DNA from: Serinus canaria
Lineage: Eukaryota; Chordata; Aves; Passeriformes; Fringillidae
Length of the DNA: 64,000 nt
Direction of reading: 5' to 3'
Assembly (NCBI RefSeq): GCF_022539315.1
Contig: NC_066316.1
Location: 10,679,501-10,743,500, forward strand
A program made the position numbers and the translations under genes. The notes beneath the pieces were generated by a model, which worked only from the letters and a program-made list of their open reading frames with translations, made no database searches and was not told the DNA's origin. Within the stretch, counting starts at the first letter, position 1; the number at the start of each line of letters is the position of its first letter. Shown here in pieces: positions 24,001 through 36,243 of the stretch.

Positions 24001-27000
24001 GAAACTAACATCATTAATATTCAGACTTTAATATCTTCTAGTAGAAAGTACCAACTTTATTTATAGTTAAATACATCATTTTCTGTACCTGATCACCTGA
24101 AAATAATGGGCTTGCAAGAAGAAATACAGTCAATCTGTTTGATTGGGTTTTTTTAATTACATAAGAGGGAGGGTAATTTTCTTATTCAGAATTTTCTCTC
24201 TAAAAATACTGTTAATAAAGAGAAAAAGTAGTCAAATTTAATCTCCTTTTGAAGGCATATATTTTTCCTCGAAATTACTAGGAACTGGAAAGCAAGATTA
24301 GATTAAATATTGCACTTTAAAATGGGTTTTTTGACTTTACATAACATATGTGCTAAAATGGAAATTTAAAAAAAAAGTTTAATTTGGTAATTTTGTTCTG
24401 TTAAAAGAATATTTTTGCTTGACAGCTTGATTTTATCTGACATTTTATTGAACTAAATAAGCATCCTGTAAATAAATTGAACTTATGAACCATTCCTAAT
24501 GAACACACTGTGCTGGATTTATCCTCCTCTTCATCACCTCTGAAAAGCATATTTCCCAATTTTGTCTTTTTGAAAACATTTTATGCAACAAAATGCTTAC
24601 TTAATACTCTCTAATGATAAAATTGTTGTAAAACCCCAATTTTTTTGATGATAAGGTCTGCCTTGGGCAGTTTTTCACACCAGTCTTCAAAGTAACTCAT
24701 CTTCTGCTATTCAGCTCTCCAAATCAGTCCATTTTAAGCAAGAAACTGCAACATTTCATTTAAGAAAACAATGCCTAATAATTTTTATTTGTCCTACAGC
24801 CTATTTTTTATAGTATCCATGACATGACTTGTAAATTGGCGAAGCAACTATGTGAAAAAACGAATTTCTAGGTAATAGTGAGTCATGAATTAATAAAAGC
24901 AAAGATTACAGAAGATCATCTGAATGTCCTGGAAGGGGAACATTTTAGTGGAACACCAGAGATGAAAGAATGGAATGACAAGCAGTTCCTCATTATTCTT
25001 ATTAACCAACCAGAGCATTTAGAGGCCACAAGGCCCCATCCTGTAAAATCAGGGGAATTCTAAAACCTGGGCTACAAAAAGGGTTTACTCAAGAGACAGT
25101 TCAGCTGAACATTTAACCACTTCCAACTGACAGATACAACACTCTAATCATCTGTTTCTACATATGTGCAGGGGTTTGGGTATTCACAAGTGTTTTTGAT
25201 TCTCATCTCTGTTGACTGGTTTATAGGCTATGTTTGATTTTCTAAACTTCTGTTGCATTGTGCTTCTTAAACACCCTAAAGAAATGCAGCCCAGGGAAGC
25301 TCCTCAATATTTTAGAGTAGCAATATGACTGAAATAAGCCTTTTGCTTACCATGTTTGCATCCAGAACTTACTTAGAGTGCAGAAAGTCCAATAGCTATT
25401 TCAGGTCTGCAATTGAATTTGGCTTCATTTTGATGGGGGGTGGGGGGGAGAAGTTTATTCCAATTGTCTTTGTTCACTAACAGCAGAGGTAAATTTGTTT
25501 CTTTCTGATAAATCTGATATTTCATTAAATGAAGCTGGTAGATTGATGCTCTTCTAAAAGCACACAGACATTTCACCATATCTTCATGTTAGGAAAAAAA
25601 GTAGCTGAATAGAAAAAAAAAAGTTGCAAAGTACTTATGTTTCTAAATCATAGTAGTGATTTGAGTTTAAATTAAATAAGACAGGGTTCCAAGTGTCAGC
25701 TTTCATTTTATATAACTTCAGAGATGATGAAGCTATTTTAAAATAGAAATACTAAAATGCAGCTCAACAGAGCTGTAGTGACTTAGAAAACATTGGCCAA
25801 AAGCAGAGCACCAGTGGTACAGTTCAGGTTTTGAACTTACCATTGGATTCCAAGCAGCCACAGAGACAGATTCACTGGCACAGCAAAGCAGAGGTCATGA
25901 TTTGATCATTAGATCACTTCTTCTCTCTTCACTAGATTAGAGGGAACACCTTAATTAGAATATGGCTTTAATTTTAACCATAAAATAAATCAGAAACTAA
26001 TATAATCAAGTTGGTGGCTATTATCCATTCCCAACTGGCTGAAGTTTTTCTTATTTCCTCTATGTTTTATTTTATAATTTCTTTGGTCCCCAGCTTCTGA
26101 CCAAAGAGGGTAGAAGAGCACAGGTCTTATACAACATGAAGAACTTTGCTTAAAATCTTGCTTTAGACTCCCCTTGCCAATGCACAGTTTTTCTGCTTTC
26201 TCACATCAATGTACCTGAAAACATTTGTTCCAACTGTCAGAAAAAAATCTTTCTTGAAAATGGGGTTTCATCATTTGGTCTAACTAGCTAGAAGGAAGGA
26301 AAACCTTTTTTACTTTTTGCTTGTTCTGTCTGGTCTGCTCTCTTCAACTGTCTTTGCTTTCACAATTCTGCATTGACTGGTTTGTCTGTGTTTTTGCTGA
26401 CAACTTTATTCTCCCCCTGCCCCAGACTCATCCAGTGGCTTTTCCTATTCCATCTTTAGGACACTGCAGGCCAAGTTGTTCTTAAAACTTTTTACCAAAA
26501 CCTCCAAAATTTTCATATCTACCAACTCAGTCTTTCTTCCTGTCAGCCTCACATCTGTTCCTCACATCTAGTCACCAGCCCAGCATGAAACAACAGTTGT
26601 TAAACTCTGACATCTGTCTCTGTTTCTCCATCATGTTCACTTTTCTTTTGCAAGCATGAAAGTCTTCTACTGGAATGTTCTTTTTTTCTTTCATTTTTTT
26701 AGCTACAGTCTTTGGATCCATAATGGGGACATTGAGGATAACGTGAGCTGTTTAGATTCCAAACAAGTAAAAATATTTTAAAGGTGTTATCAGTTGTAAA
26801 TATTGGCTCATATCAAAATTGGTGTGGCTGGATGGATGACAGACAAATAGGCAGAAGAAATGTGGGGGAAACAAGCTTGGAAAAAGTTAAAAAGGAATGA
26901 AGAGAAAAATAGAGAGTGGCAAAGGTGTCCAAGATTGCAGTAATTGTATTCTATATGAAATTTGAAATTGGAAGTAGGTTGGGGGGTTTTTTTGCCTATT

Positions 27001-28811
27001 TTATTCCTATTTTATTCATGATGCACCCAAACTCTCCTACAGAAATAAATTCTAAACAATTTGAAATTTTTTTGATACTGAAAAGATTCCTTTTCTGCCC
27101 CTCCTGCTGCATTACTGCTAGCACAAACTTTTCAATTCAAATCTTCACATGTGTTTTATTATGGTGACCTTCTGTGGGGTATGAAAGGTACCAGCTCCAA
27201 AACTTTCCCCAAGCAGAATGTTGTTCCACCTCTTCTTTGTGCATGGGATTAATTTCTTATTTTATTTTCATGCAATTGTCATAGTAGGATGAAGATAATG
27301 TTTTTGCAAGATAACAATTACTTAACCCCAGCTCCAAGCAGGGATCCACTGGCACTTTTTTAACTCTTTCTCTCTTTTATATTTTTTTTTTCTTTTTTGT
27401 AAAGGGTGTTGAAATATCAAGAAATAATTTCTTTTCATGTAAAATAGATAGACATAAGAAGGAGCCCAAGGAAGGGACAAGGAATGCCTGAAGTGGTGTT
27501 TTTAGCTGGGGCAGTAGCACCAGGGCTGTCCCAGGAGGGGATGGAGCTGATGTGACATTTTGGCCAGGGCTTGCTATTTCTGGTTTTTTTTAATTATACT
27601 GTTATTTTTTCACTTATATCTATTCATATTCTCTTCTCCTTATTGGTGGGAAGGGATTGGTACAAATAAAAGGGAAGAGCTCATTTTGGAGTGTTGCCCT
27701 TTAATTGTCCTAAACCAAGGCAGTTTACCTCAGATCAGGGATGTATACAGGGTGTTATATCTGGCAGGAGGGGTGTGGTTTATCACATGTGTGCCTGGAT
27801 GCAGCCCTGATGCAATCAAGCATGGGAAATGCTCTAGTCTGAGAGGAGAGGTATCATTCACTGTCTCAAGGCAAATACATAGGAGCTTTCCTTGTTTCTT
27901 TAGATCTGTTCCAGTCTTTTTAATTTTGTGTATAAGTAGCTGTATAATGAGTTTAGACCCTCAATGTTGTGTGTGTCTATTTTATTCAAAGCTGCTCATC
28001 TCTTCCTTTACAGCTGTGTGCATTTGTATTCATTCCTCCAAAGCAGTACCATGTGCAGGTGTTATGTAACTTTAATCCTGCTATCTATGTATACCTAGTG
28101 TATATCTATGCCTTATCCCTATATGCCACTATTCAGTCATCTTGAGCTTCTCTAAAGTTGATTTCTTTAACCAAACTAGAGTTATTTTGATGTGTTTTTG
28201 TATGAATGTTTTTATTGTTTACTCCTTGTAAGATATATTCCTTTTGGCTTCCTGAATTTTGAAAACCTAACCCAGGAGCAACCAACAAACCTATGATCAT
28301 TTACATTTGGCTGGCTTCTTTATAATTGTTTTTGAGTATTATTGGATTTAATTTTATGGATCCTAGTTCAGTTCATAAAATTAAAACATTAATAACTGTC
28401 TCAGAGTGTTTAACCACATGAACTCTTTTTCTAAATGAAGCTGTTCATTAAACCAAGTGATTTGCATACAGCATGGCATGCTACTGTGAAAGAGAGAAAG
28501 GCTCATTCATACATGATAGTGCTCATCCTGCTTATGCCTGAGACTTGTGTCAGCACTTCATTTGCAAATTCTATTTTTGCTAGTTCAGAGCTCAGCTTTA
28601 TAATCTTTCTGTGGGATGAAACTCAACAAAGAATAGCTCCACTCCAGAGTCCACTTGAGCTTCAAATTTCAAATAAATCAGGTTCACCATTTCCATAAAC
28701 TTTTTGCACGTGTGTGACAGATCAGGCTGCATTCCTGTCAGCTCCCATGAGTTAAGCAGGGTTGGGTCTTTGAAGATAATTCCTCCTGGAAAATCCAAGG
28801 GGATTCTGTAT
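18038..28811. other. Long non-coding stretch
   Basis: About 10.8 kb of AT-rich sequence in which I recognise no transposon, RNA gene or coding exon. The largest frames (140 codons at 23309-23731 and 169 codons at 27560-28069) have no motif and no splice context. The second starts with a stretch rich in Phe, Ile and Leu, as expected from T-rich DNA. Confidence 0.6.
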
Positions 28812-28939
28812 TTTTCTTCACTGTGAAAGTGGTGGAACAGGCTGCCCAGGGAAATTGTGGATGCCCCAACCTTGGAAGTGTTCAAGGCCAGATTGGTTGG
28901 AGCTCTGAGTGGCCTGGTCTAGTTGAAGATGTCCCTGCC
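28812..28939 (+). mobile_element. CR1 LINE relic, left of the LTR insertion
   Basis: This is the plus-strand avian CR1 3' region, starting with TTCTTCACTGTGAAAGTGG and running through TTGTGGATGCCCCAACC, GGAAGTGTTCAAGGCCAG and GCCTGGTCTAGTTGAAGATG. It stops at CCTGCC (28934-28939), the duplicated insertion site, and continues at 29340. No coding capacity remains. Confidence 0.9.
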
Positions 28940-29339
28940 AGTGGCCATATTTCTCTTCACAGAGAAAAGCACAGCACAACTTCCCAAGGATATTTTCTGG
29001 GAATCACAGCAAGGAATTTCAGAGAGAGAAAAAAACAGTTCTTATCTCATTTGCTATGCCTGTGTTCGTGCACAAGTGGAATGCACTATAGAAGATTGTT
29101 CACCTGAAGGGGTTTGGTAATTGGACTCTGGTGTGAGTGTCTTGATTCATTGACCAATTGAATCCAGGTGTGTGTGTCAGGACTGTCGGCTGAGAGTCCT
29201 GAGATTTGGTTGAGTGCTTGTGCAGTTTCAGTTTGGATGTAGTGTAATATAGTATAAAAAAGTAATTAATTAGCCTTCTGATATCATGGTGTCAGATGCA
29301 TCCTTCTTCCCTTCATTGGGGTTGCCCAGCTTTACTATG
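28940..29339 (+). mobile_element. Solo LTR, ERVK-like (family A, copy 2), inside a CR1
   Basis: This 400-bp insert is flanked by CCTGCC on both sides (28934-28939 and 29340-29345), a perfect 6-bp target duplication. CR1 reads across cleanly once the insert and one copy are removed. It aligns with the LTR at 15186-15917 over its whole length (minus that copy's nested insert), including the AGAGAAAAGCACAGCAC block near the start and AAAGTAATTAATTAGCCTTC. The terminal TG...CA is degraded at both ends (AGTGG start, CTATG end). The strand follows the shared AATTAGCC block and the more complete AATAAA of copy 1. It is a solo LTR with no internal genes. Confidence 0.85.
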
Positions 29340-29415
29340 CCTGCCCATGACAGTGGGACTGAAACTAGATGATCTTTAAGGTGCCTTTCAACCCAAGCCA
29401 TTTTTTGTTTCCAGA
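29340..29415 (+). mobile_element. CR1 LINE relic, right of the LTR insertion
   Basis: CR1 resumes directly after the LTR with CCTGCCCATGACAGTGGG, AACTAGATGATCTTTAAGG and TTTCAACCCAAGCCATT. This is the last part of the avian CR1 3' untranslated region. The usual terminal ATTCTATGA octamers are replaced by TTTTTTGTTTCCAG, so the extreme end is mutated or lost. Confidence 0.9.
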
Positions 29416-29474
29416 ATTCCATGACCACACATGCACTGCACTCAGTGCTCAAGAAAGGGGTTCATCTGGAGTTA

Positions 29475-29560
29475 TAGTCATCATTTAGGTGAGAAAAGAC
29501 CTTTGAGATCACTGACACAGAAAGACCTTGCTATCAAATTATCCTATGAGCACTGGCATG
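29475..29560 (-). mobile_element. Probable CR1 3'-end fragment, opposite strand
   Basis: The stretch TCATTTAGGTGAGAAAAGAC followed by CTTTGAGATCACTGA closely resembles the antisense start of another avian CR1 subfamily. The following CCTATGAGCACTGGCATG is a weaker match. If correct, two CR1 copies in opposite orientation end within about 60 bp of each other. It is short and old. Confidence 0.4.
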
Positions 29561-31096
29561 CTGCCCCCAGGTTTATCTCTAGTGTGCCTGATTTTACCCC
29601 TTTCCCATCTTTTACAGCTCTGTCAATGAGCCCTGCTTGTGCAAAGATCCTTTTTCCATCTTTGGGAGGGGTGACCCTCCCCATCAGCAGGCTGTGGCAT
29701 CATGTAAACTGAGCCATGATCAAAACACCATAAATTTCTGCCTACCTGTAAATCCATAGTGAAAAATAACCTGAGAGCCTTCCCAGGGCAGGAAGCTTTC
29801 TCCTCACACCCTCCAGCCACGCCCCAGGAAGGCAGCAGAGCTCCCTGAGGAGTGGGTCTGCTCTGCATACTGGAAAATATGAACATCATTTTAATTATGA
29901 AGGTTCAGCTTTTCCTGAACTTCAATCCCCATCACTTAGTGACAGAGATCTTTCTGCAAGTCTTGAAAACTTTCTAGGTAGAAAAAGTCAAAACTGGTTA
30001 TCCCATTCATATAATGTAATTTCATTATTTTTATCCACTTTCAAATTACTAAAGAAGACATGGGAGAGTAAAGAAATATGAAGTGATCCATCCCTGGTGT
30101 TTTCAGATCTCATTGATTACTTGAGCCCCCCATGTGCTACTCAACTTTTCCCTCTCTCTTTTATTTGTTTAGTAATTCTTGATTTGGTCTTTACTTCTAT
30201 TGAGTTTAGCTGAGAGCTTAAGGGAGGCATCATGCTAAAATCATTTTTTAATATCCTAATTCCTGAGAACAGGCAAGTCACCTTTATTCCCTTTTCCAAC
30301 TGTGAGTTCACAGAAGCCTAATAAAATTTCACAGACACGACTTAATTCTTGCAAAAGCATTGCTGGCTATACAGCCATTGCATCATATTTGTCCATATTT
30401 CTTATATCCATGGTTTTCATTACATTTTCTTCCAGTTTATCCAGTAGATAAATCAGATTTTCAGGTTTATTGCTCTTCAATAGTTTCTCTTACCCCCAAA
30501 ACATCCAAAAAGTCACACTGAATCAACAATTTTCTGATCTTTAGGTCCTGAGGCTGATTTGAAAGCAACAGAAACCACACAAAAGCTTATAGGTCAAGGA
30601 AAATTTTATCAGCTTTGTGCATATACTATCCAGGATGGTCAGTAGTTATTACTCTCAAAATTTTGCCATTTATGCCTAAATTTAAAATAATTTGTCAGAT
30701 TCAATTCCACCAAAAATGTCAATGGTAAACTAGTAATGAACAGTTTCCAAGAGTAATACTTTAATTTCTTGACCATTTTTTAACCATACCAACTCTGTAA
30801 TGGCCATTGTATTTGAAAAATACATTTTATTCACAGGGCTTGGTGAGTTTTTCTCCCTTTAGTAAGTTTTTCCTTACCTTATTAAAGAATTGCCAGGTCA
30901 AAGTTTTAACTTCCTGGTATGCCTTTTCCTTTTTCTTTCAGTTGGACATATCTCTTATCATAAGATCTTATATTTCCAATATCTTTCTCTTCTATTCTGT
31001 AAAAGACACGAGCTTTTTCCTCCACTTCCTTTCCCTACTTCTGTTTGTTTAGGGAATACATCTATTCTCAAAATTCACTCCCATCTTTAAATGACT

Positions 31097-31117
31097 CTGC
31101 TGCTGCTGCTGCTGCTG
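31097..31117 (+). repeat. (CTG)7 microsatellite
   Basis: Seven perfect CTG units, followed by CAG. No coding frame of substance crosses it. Trinucleotide runs of this length are often polymorphic. Confidence 0.95.
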
Positions 31118-32430
31118 CAGCCCTTCCACCCTTTTGAAGAGATATTTCAGCCAACTGCTTCATTTTCCTCTCTGAAGAGAAACATTGTCCTGGTGGATTC
31201 TTTCCTTTCCTGTTTTAAATGTGGATACCATCCAGTCACTTCCAGCAAGGAGTAATGTCTTTCTAAACTCTGCTTATGTGTTTTCATTTTGGCCTCTTTC
31301 TCTGAGAAGCCATCTTTTAAAATACAGCAAATTGACGTGGCAATAGTCAAAATCTCTTATCTCTTATTATCAGCATAGATTCTGGTTTTTTTTGAGAATT
31401 CTGCCCACCCTGCTCCTAACAGAGTGACTGGTAACTGCAAACATTCTTGTATTACTGCTTTTACACTTCTCTGACCTATCCCTGGATCTTCAAACTCATC
31501 TAAGCACTACAGTGCTTGTTATTCTTCAAGTTTTGCATTCACTCCATGCTTTCTTCATCTTTTGGACCACTCCTTATGGGTGATTTCAGTCTGAGTTCTT
31601 TATTCCACAGTATTTCAACTATCTCATAGATTGTAATTTATTTTTTGAAAAATCTTTTATTTTGGTGCCCAAAGTAGCATCAGCCTTATCTAAATCACGT
31701 TTTTCAATTAATTCCATTGTTTTTGGATTCTGATATTTCTACAGAAGTATATGTACGTTTGATCTTTTATTTTCATTCAGCTGTTGGCTGTTGTTAGTAT
31801 TTCCTACATTAAATTTATTGGTTTTGGCCCTATCAAATGTTGCTCAGCATATATATATTTTTTTTAATTAATGTACCTGTGGAGAATGAAGCACTTACTG
31901 ACTTTCAAGCAGTTTTTGTTTCAAAGATTTGATCCAAAGGCTTCCTAATTTGACATGCCAGAAGCCTTAGCCCATTTTAGCTCTAGTGAAGCCAATCAAT
32001 CCTCCATAGGTTTTCTGTATTTCTCTCATGGTCTTTTCCTCCTGCATATTTTTCTAAGTTGTGGACCAATATTTTTCTTCTTTTGGAAAACTTCCAGAGA
32101 AATGGTGCAGTACTTCATTGAAATCCTGATCTTAGTTTGCACTTCACAGTTTAAATTTTGCTTTAACAAGTGCAAGCTCCAGTTTCACATGGAGAACCTC
32201 CTCCACTGATGAGCTATTTACAAGAACCCTAATTTTTTATCCTATTGGAATGTTCACCAAAATTAGCACATTACTGCAAAATTATTTCTCTCTCAGAACA
32301 TCCTAATGTGCTGAAATTTTTAGCAGAAAAATTCCTAACAAACTACAGGCATGAATGTTAGAAGAAACAAAGAAAACTCAGAGAAAATGAACAAGTTTAT
32401 AAATCTTAACATGGAAAAAAAAAAGGAGAT

Positions 32431-32451
32431 TATAGTAGTTGAACTACTATA
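32431..32451. repeat. 10-bp perfect inverted repeat
   Basis: TATAGTAGTT, one G, then its exact reverse complement. It lies 3' of a 10-A run in AT-rich DNA. No role is evident. Confidence 0.7.
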
Positions 32452-33243
32452 GTCATGAGGTTATCTGAGTTTGTCTGCTCATAAGTGGTATTTAATATCA
32501 CTCTGGCTAGTGAGGGTGTAGGGCTACTGACACAAGAAAAAAATAACTATTTGACTTGGAATTGGAAATTATGTTACAAACACCAGAAATTCTTCAAATT
32601 TCATATTATGGCATATGCTGCTATTTTATAATATCACCCCCTTTTTATTCTACCTCCTTTAACTGAGTTCAATTTTAAATTCTAAAGCCATTGTAGCTTT
32701 TCAATAATTCTTATTTTTTTTAAATAAACCTGAGGCTAAATTACTTAAAGAAATCATCATAATTCCCTCTGGGGTTTGGGTTTTGGTCTATTTAGACTTT
32801 TACAAAGTGTACTTTAACAAAACCTTCACAGAGGTTTCTAAGAAACTTGCAGACAGGCTACAAAATTTAAGGACTCCATAAATAAAAATAAAATCCTGCT
32901 GAGTCCTTGAACACCACCTGCTCTTAATGTCTGACTGTTCAACATAACCTGATTAACCCTGGTCCTGTTTTGACACTACCAAGGCAGAAACCCTCAAAAA
33001 CCACAGATCCCAGAAATTCTTAACAGAGGCTTCCAAAATACAAGAATGGGATGGCACCAGTCCCCATATAAAGATAAATGACAGAAGCCTGTCACTAGCA
33101 GCTGCACCACCTGGTTTTACTTGGTTTAGAGTAGTGGCAATTGAAAAAAAAAAAACCAAACAAAAACCTAAAAACCTGCATAAAGACCTGCTGGTGGGGA
33201 TTATGACTAATGTCATTGGCAGAAATTTATTTGGGATGCAGCT

Positions 33244-33327
33244 GGGAGGGGAGGAAGAGGAGGAAGGAGATGGACAGGAAGAAGAGGAAAGGGAAGAGGG
33301 TAGAGAGGAAGGCAGAAAGGAAGACAG
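33244..33327. repeat. Polypurine (GA-rich) tract
   Basis: About 84 bases are almost all A or G on the plus strand, with only a few pyrimidine interruptions. Translation gives a Glu/Gly/Arg-rich low-complexity peptide, which explains the open frame there. Such tracts can form triplex DNA and are often variable. Confidence 0.85.
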
Positions 33328-35539
33328 ACTGAGTTATGATTTACAATGGTAGGGCTCATTTCTGAATTCTGCAACATATTTCTAAAACCCCTCTGAGGCT
33401 TTAAGAAAATTTGGTATAAGGTATTTGGATGTACTGGCGGTGGTGTCAGTCTTGTATTATACATTGCTTTGCAGTGGGAATGTGCAACAAAGAAAGCAGA
33501 TTTTTGTCAGATTTCTGGCCTTGGTGTTCACTGCACAATAATAAAGCATGGAACTCTGTAATACATGAATGAGACTCAGAAGGGGGCCATGGAAAGAGGG
33601 AAACCTACATTTTTTGAGCTGCACAATCAGAACTAGTGCTGGCACAAATTTTTGGAATAAAAACTTTCTAAATTCTTACAATGTTTTATTAATAAATTTC
33701 TTCAGATTGAAAGATTAGTCACCTTACTAAAAATTAACATCATTGTCCCTGTCTCTGTTTTCAAACTATAATAACTATATTAAAGCTATACATAAATTTT
33801 GCACATTTCTAGCCTTACATGGGCATCTAAAAGAGAGTGTTTTCAAAAATACAATTATCTACTTAAAAGGAAGTGTTGGTAAGACAATACTGAAAGCTTT
33901 AGAAAATCCTTCCTATACTCTAATTTTTAGGGCAAAAAAGGCAGAAAACCCAAGTAAATTTAGTGTCCAGGCAATAATTTAGTAGCAAAAGGAAGAAGAG
34001 AATTTTGCTCTACTATGACTCACCACCATCTTCCTCAGTAAGAGTGCATGGATCAACACTGAAAAATAAGTGTATTATAAATGCATATACATTGAAACTA
34101 TATTTTTAATGCATCATAAATCACATAACCAGAGTGCTCTTAGTCTATCCCACTTATGGTATTCCCTCAGATCAACTTTAACATCTTTATAACCTACTCA
34201 TCATCCAAACTCCACAGTCTAACGTGTTTGATACTTTGCAATTGGACGGTCTAAATCTGCACATGATCAGCTACCACAGCTTCTGCTAATGAGTGGTAAC
34301 TTGCTAAAGTGTGGGAACTCACTCCCAGCATATGCTGAAAGAAATGCTAAGAAAATATTCAGAACTACCCCAAGTCTTTTCTAGGTAAATCTTCCAGACT
34401 GCCACCCATCTGCTGCTACCAAAAATATGAACTCGGTGATAAATTTGATTAAATGGATCCTGCTGCCACCGTTTCATTTGAAGTTTTGGTGAAAACAACA
34501 GATAACAGCTTCATACTTCTGTAACACTCCAGATGGTGATAATTCTTTTCTAAGCATGCTAGGACTGCAGGTAGAAGTATGTTGACAAAACACATCACTG
34601 AAATTTTAATGCCTCTTGACATCCAGAGTTAAAAGAAGTATTTTTATCTGCTTTCAATATTTATTACTGTCATACACTCTTTGTTGGGTAGAAGACACTT
34701 GTGGCATTATCTTCCATCTAGTGAGGAGTCTATCAGTGCTTTTTTACCTTATAATTGACCTATCAACACCAAAGGATGTTCAGTAAATCTGAGTACTTTG
34801 TTCAAATATGAGCTACATGACCTGAAAGGAGCTACATACTCCTCCACCATTAACAATTGGACAACAGATCACAAATTCTATTCCAGGCTGCAGCTACTGA
34901 ATAGACTTTTGGACTTACATACAATGCCTGAGGTATATGACCTGTACTGGGTACTTGCCTGTAACGTACTGACCTGATAAGTTTTTCAAGATTTGATGGA
35001 TCTATGAACACTGTACTATGAAGCATTTAAGAATCCATCCAATTTTATTGAAAACTCAATTTTGAGTTTTGTGACAGTATCATAACATCTCTGCCATAAC
35101 ACTACAACAGCAGTTGAGTGGTACATAGTACAGAGGGGTTTGAATAGGCTCTACCTCATATTTCTGTTAAAACACATCCACATTCTCAATTTGTCTGGGT
35201 CCATTTGAAGTGATCAGCAACATGGTTTACATCTGAGCTACCCCAAGAATTTTTTCAATAAATTAAAAGAAGCAGTCGCAGTGGAAGAAGGGCAATTATA
35301 GTCATTTTTTTTCTAAAAATTGAGCCATATACCTATTTTTTATATAGTCTTAAATTTCCTACTAACCTTTCCATTTTATTATTTAAAATAAAATTTACAC
35401 ACAATTATCCTGGTTCTTTCATAATAAGGCTAGAAAACATATTGTTTTCAAATCTTTGTGACTTTGAAACTCTTTGCAAACAATCTGCTCCACTCTTTTA
35501 ACTTCCAATCTGTTGCTGAAGTCTCTTCATGCCCAGTAA

Positions 35540-36243
35540 TTGAACAGTCATGCAGCTCAGAGACTCTGCTCACTGGCTCTGGTGTGGCAAATGCCTCTAA
35601 ATATGAGCACTGCTAACCTCCCCCTACTCACACAAATATCCCTGGGCATCTGTCCTGCAGATGACAGACATTCTCCTGAAAAGCTGGAACATAAGTGTGC
35701 TGAAAATGTACAGCCCATGCTGGAAAAGTACCTTCCACAGCTCTGCCAGAGCTGGCAGCACCAACAGCAGCAGCTCCAACTCCTCTGGTGTCAAACCTAC
35801 TGCACACAACATCCGTTTGTCCAGTACTCCCAAATCTCTCCAGCCTGGCTCGCCAGACTCCCCCAGAGGCAGCAGCTCTTTGCCAGAAGTGGCAGGGCAG
35901 TAGATTAGCTCTCAAATTTGTTGTTTGAACCCCAAAGCCATAGCCTGCTGCTCATACCAGTGGAGCTGGCAGGTCTGGGGGCAGCACGTGTTTCAGCGCT
36001 CCAAAAGACATTTTACAGGCAGCTCTTCCAGGAGAGGCTGTGTTACCCAGATTTATGTTTTTAGAGAGCTCACAGGCTGCTTTGCTGGCACAGCACATCC
36101 ACAGGTATGGGAGCCCCAGGCCTCTGGAGGACAGGGAGGTCCTTTCAGCCAGCAACCTCTGTTGGCCATTGCTCAGCACAAACAAGCCCCTGTGGCACTG
36201 TGCTCATGAGAAAGAGGCATTATTAATAAGGCAAAGGCTTTGA
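35540..36243 (+). other. GC-richer island with a serine-rich open frame, status unknown
   Basis: This 0.7-kb patch stands out in composition and has long overlapping frames on both strands (up to 122 codons). One plus-strand frame (35661-35903, 80 codons) encodes a Ser/Pro-rich end: STNSSSSNSS around residues 33-42, then Ser-Pro and Thr-Pro motifs such as SSTPKSL and GSPDSPRGSS. That composition resembles disordered tails of cytoskeletal or signalling proteins. The frame opens just after CTGTCCTGCAG, which could be a splice acceptor, and ends at a TAG. AGC-rich DNA alone can also give this pattern. I do not recognise the protein and do not call a gene. It might be an exon, a decayed retrocopy or chance. 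Confidence 0.3.

Larger units (their letters stand above)
29561..35539. other. Non-coding stretch with simple repeats
   Basis: No gene is supported. It contains (CTG)7, a short perfect hairpin at 32431-32451 and a purine tract at 33244-33327, each listed separately. Other open frames are short. Confidence 0.6.

Noticed and set aside
27560..28069. 169-codon plus-strand open frame, the longest in the window
   Set aside because: It starts with a Phe/Leu/Ile-rich stretch expected from T-rich DNA, has no known motif or splice context, and nothing around it supports a gene.
33134..33352. Glu/Arg-rich open frame
   Set aside because: It is the translation of the polypurine tract, not a protein gene.
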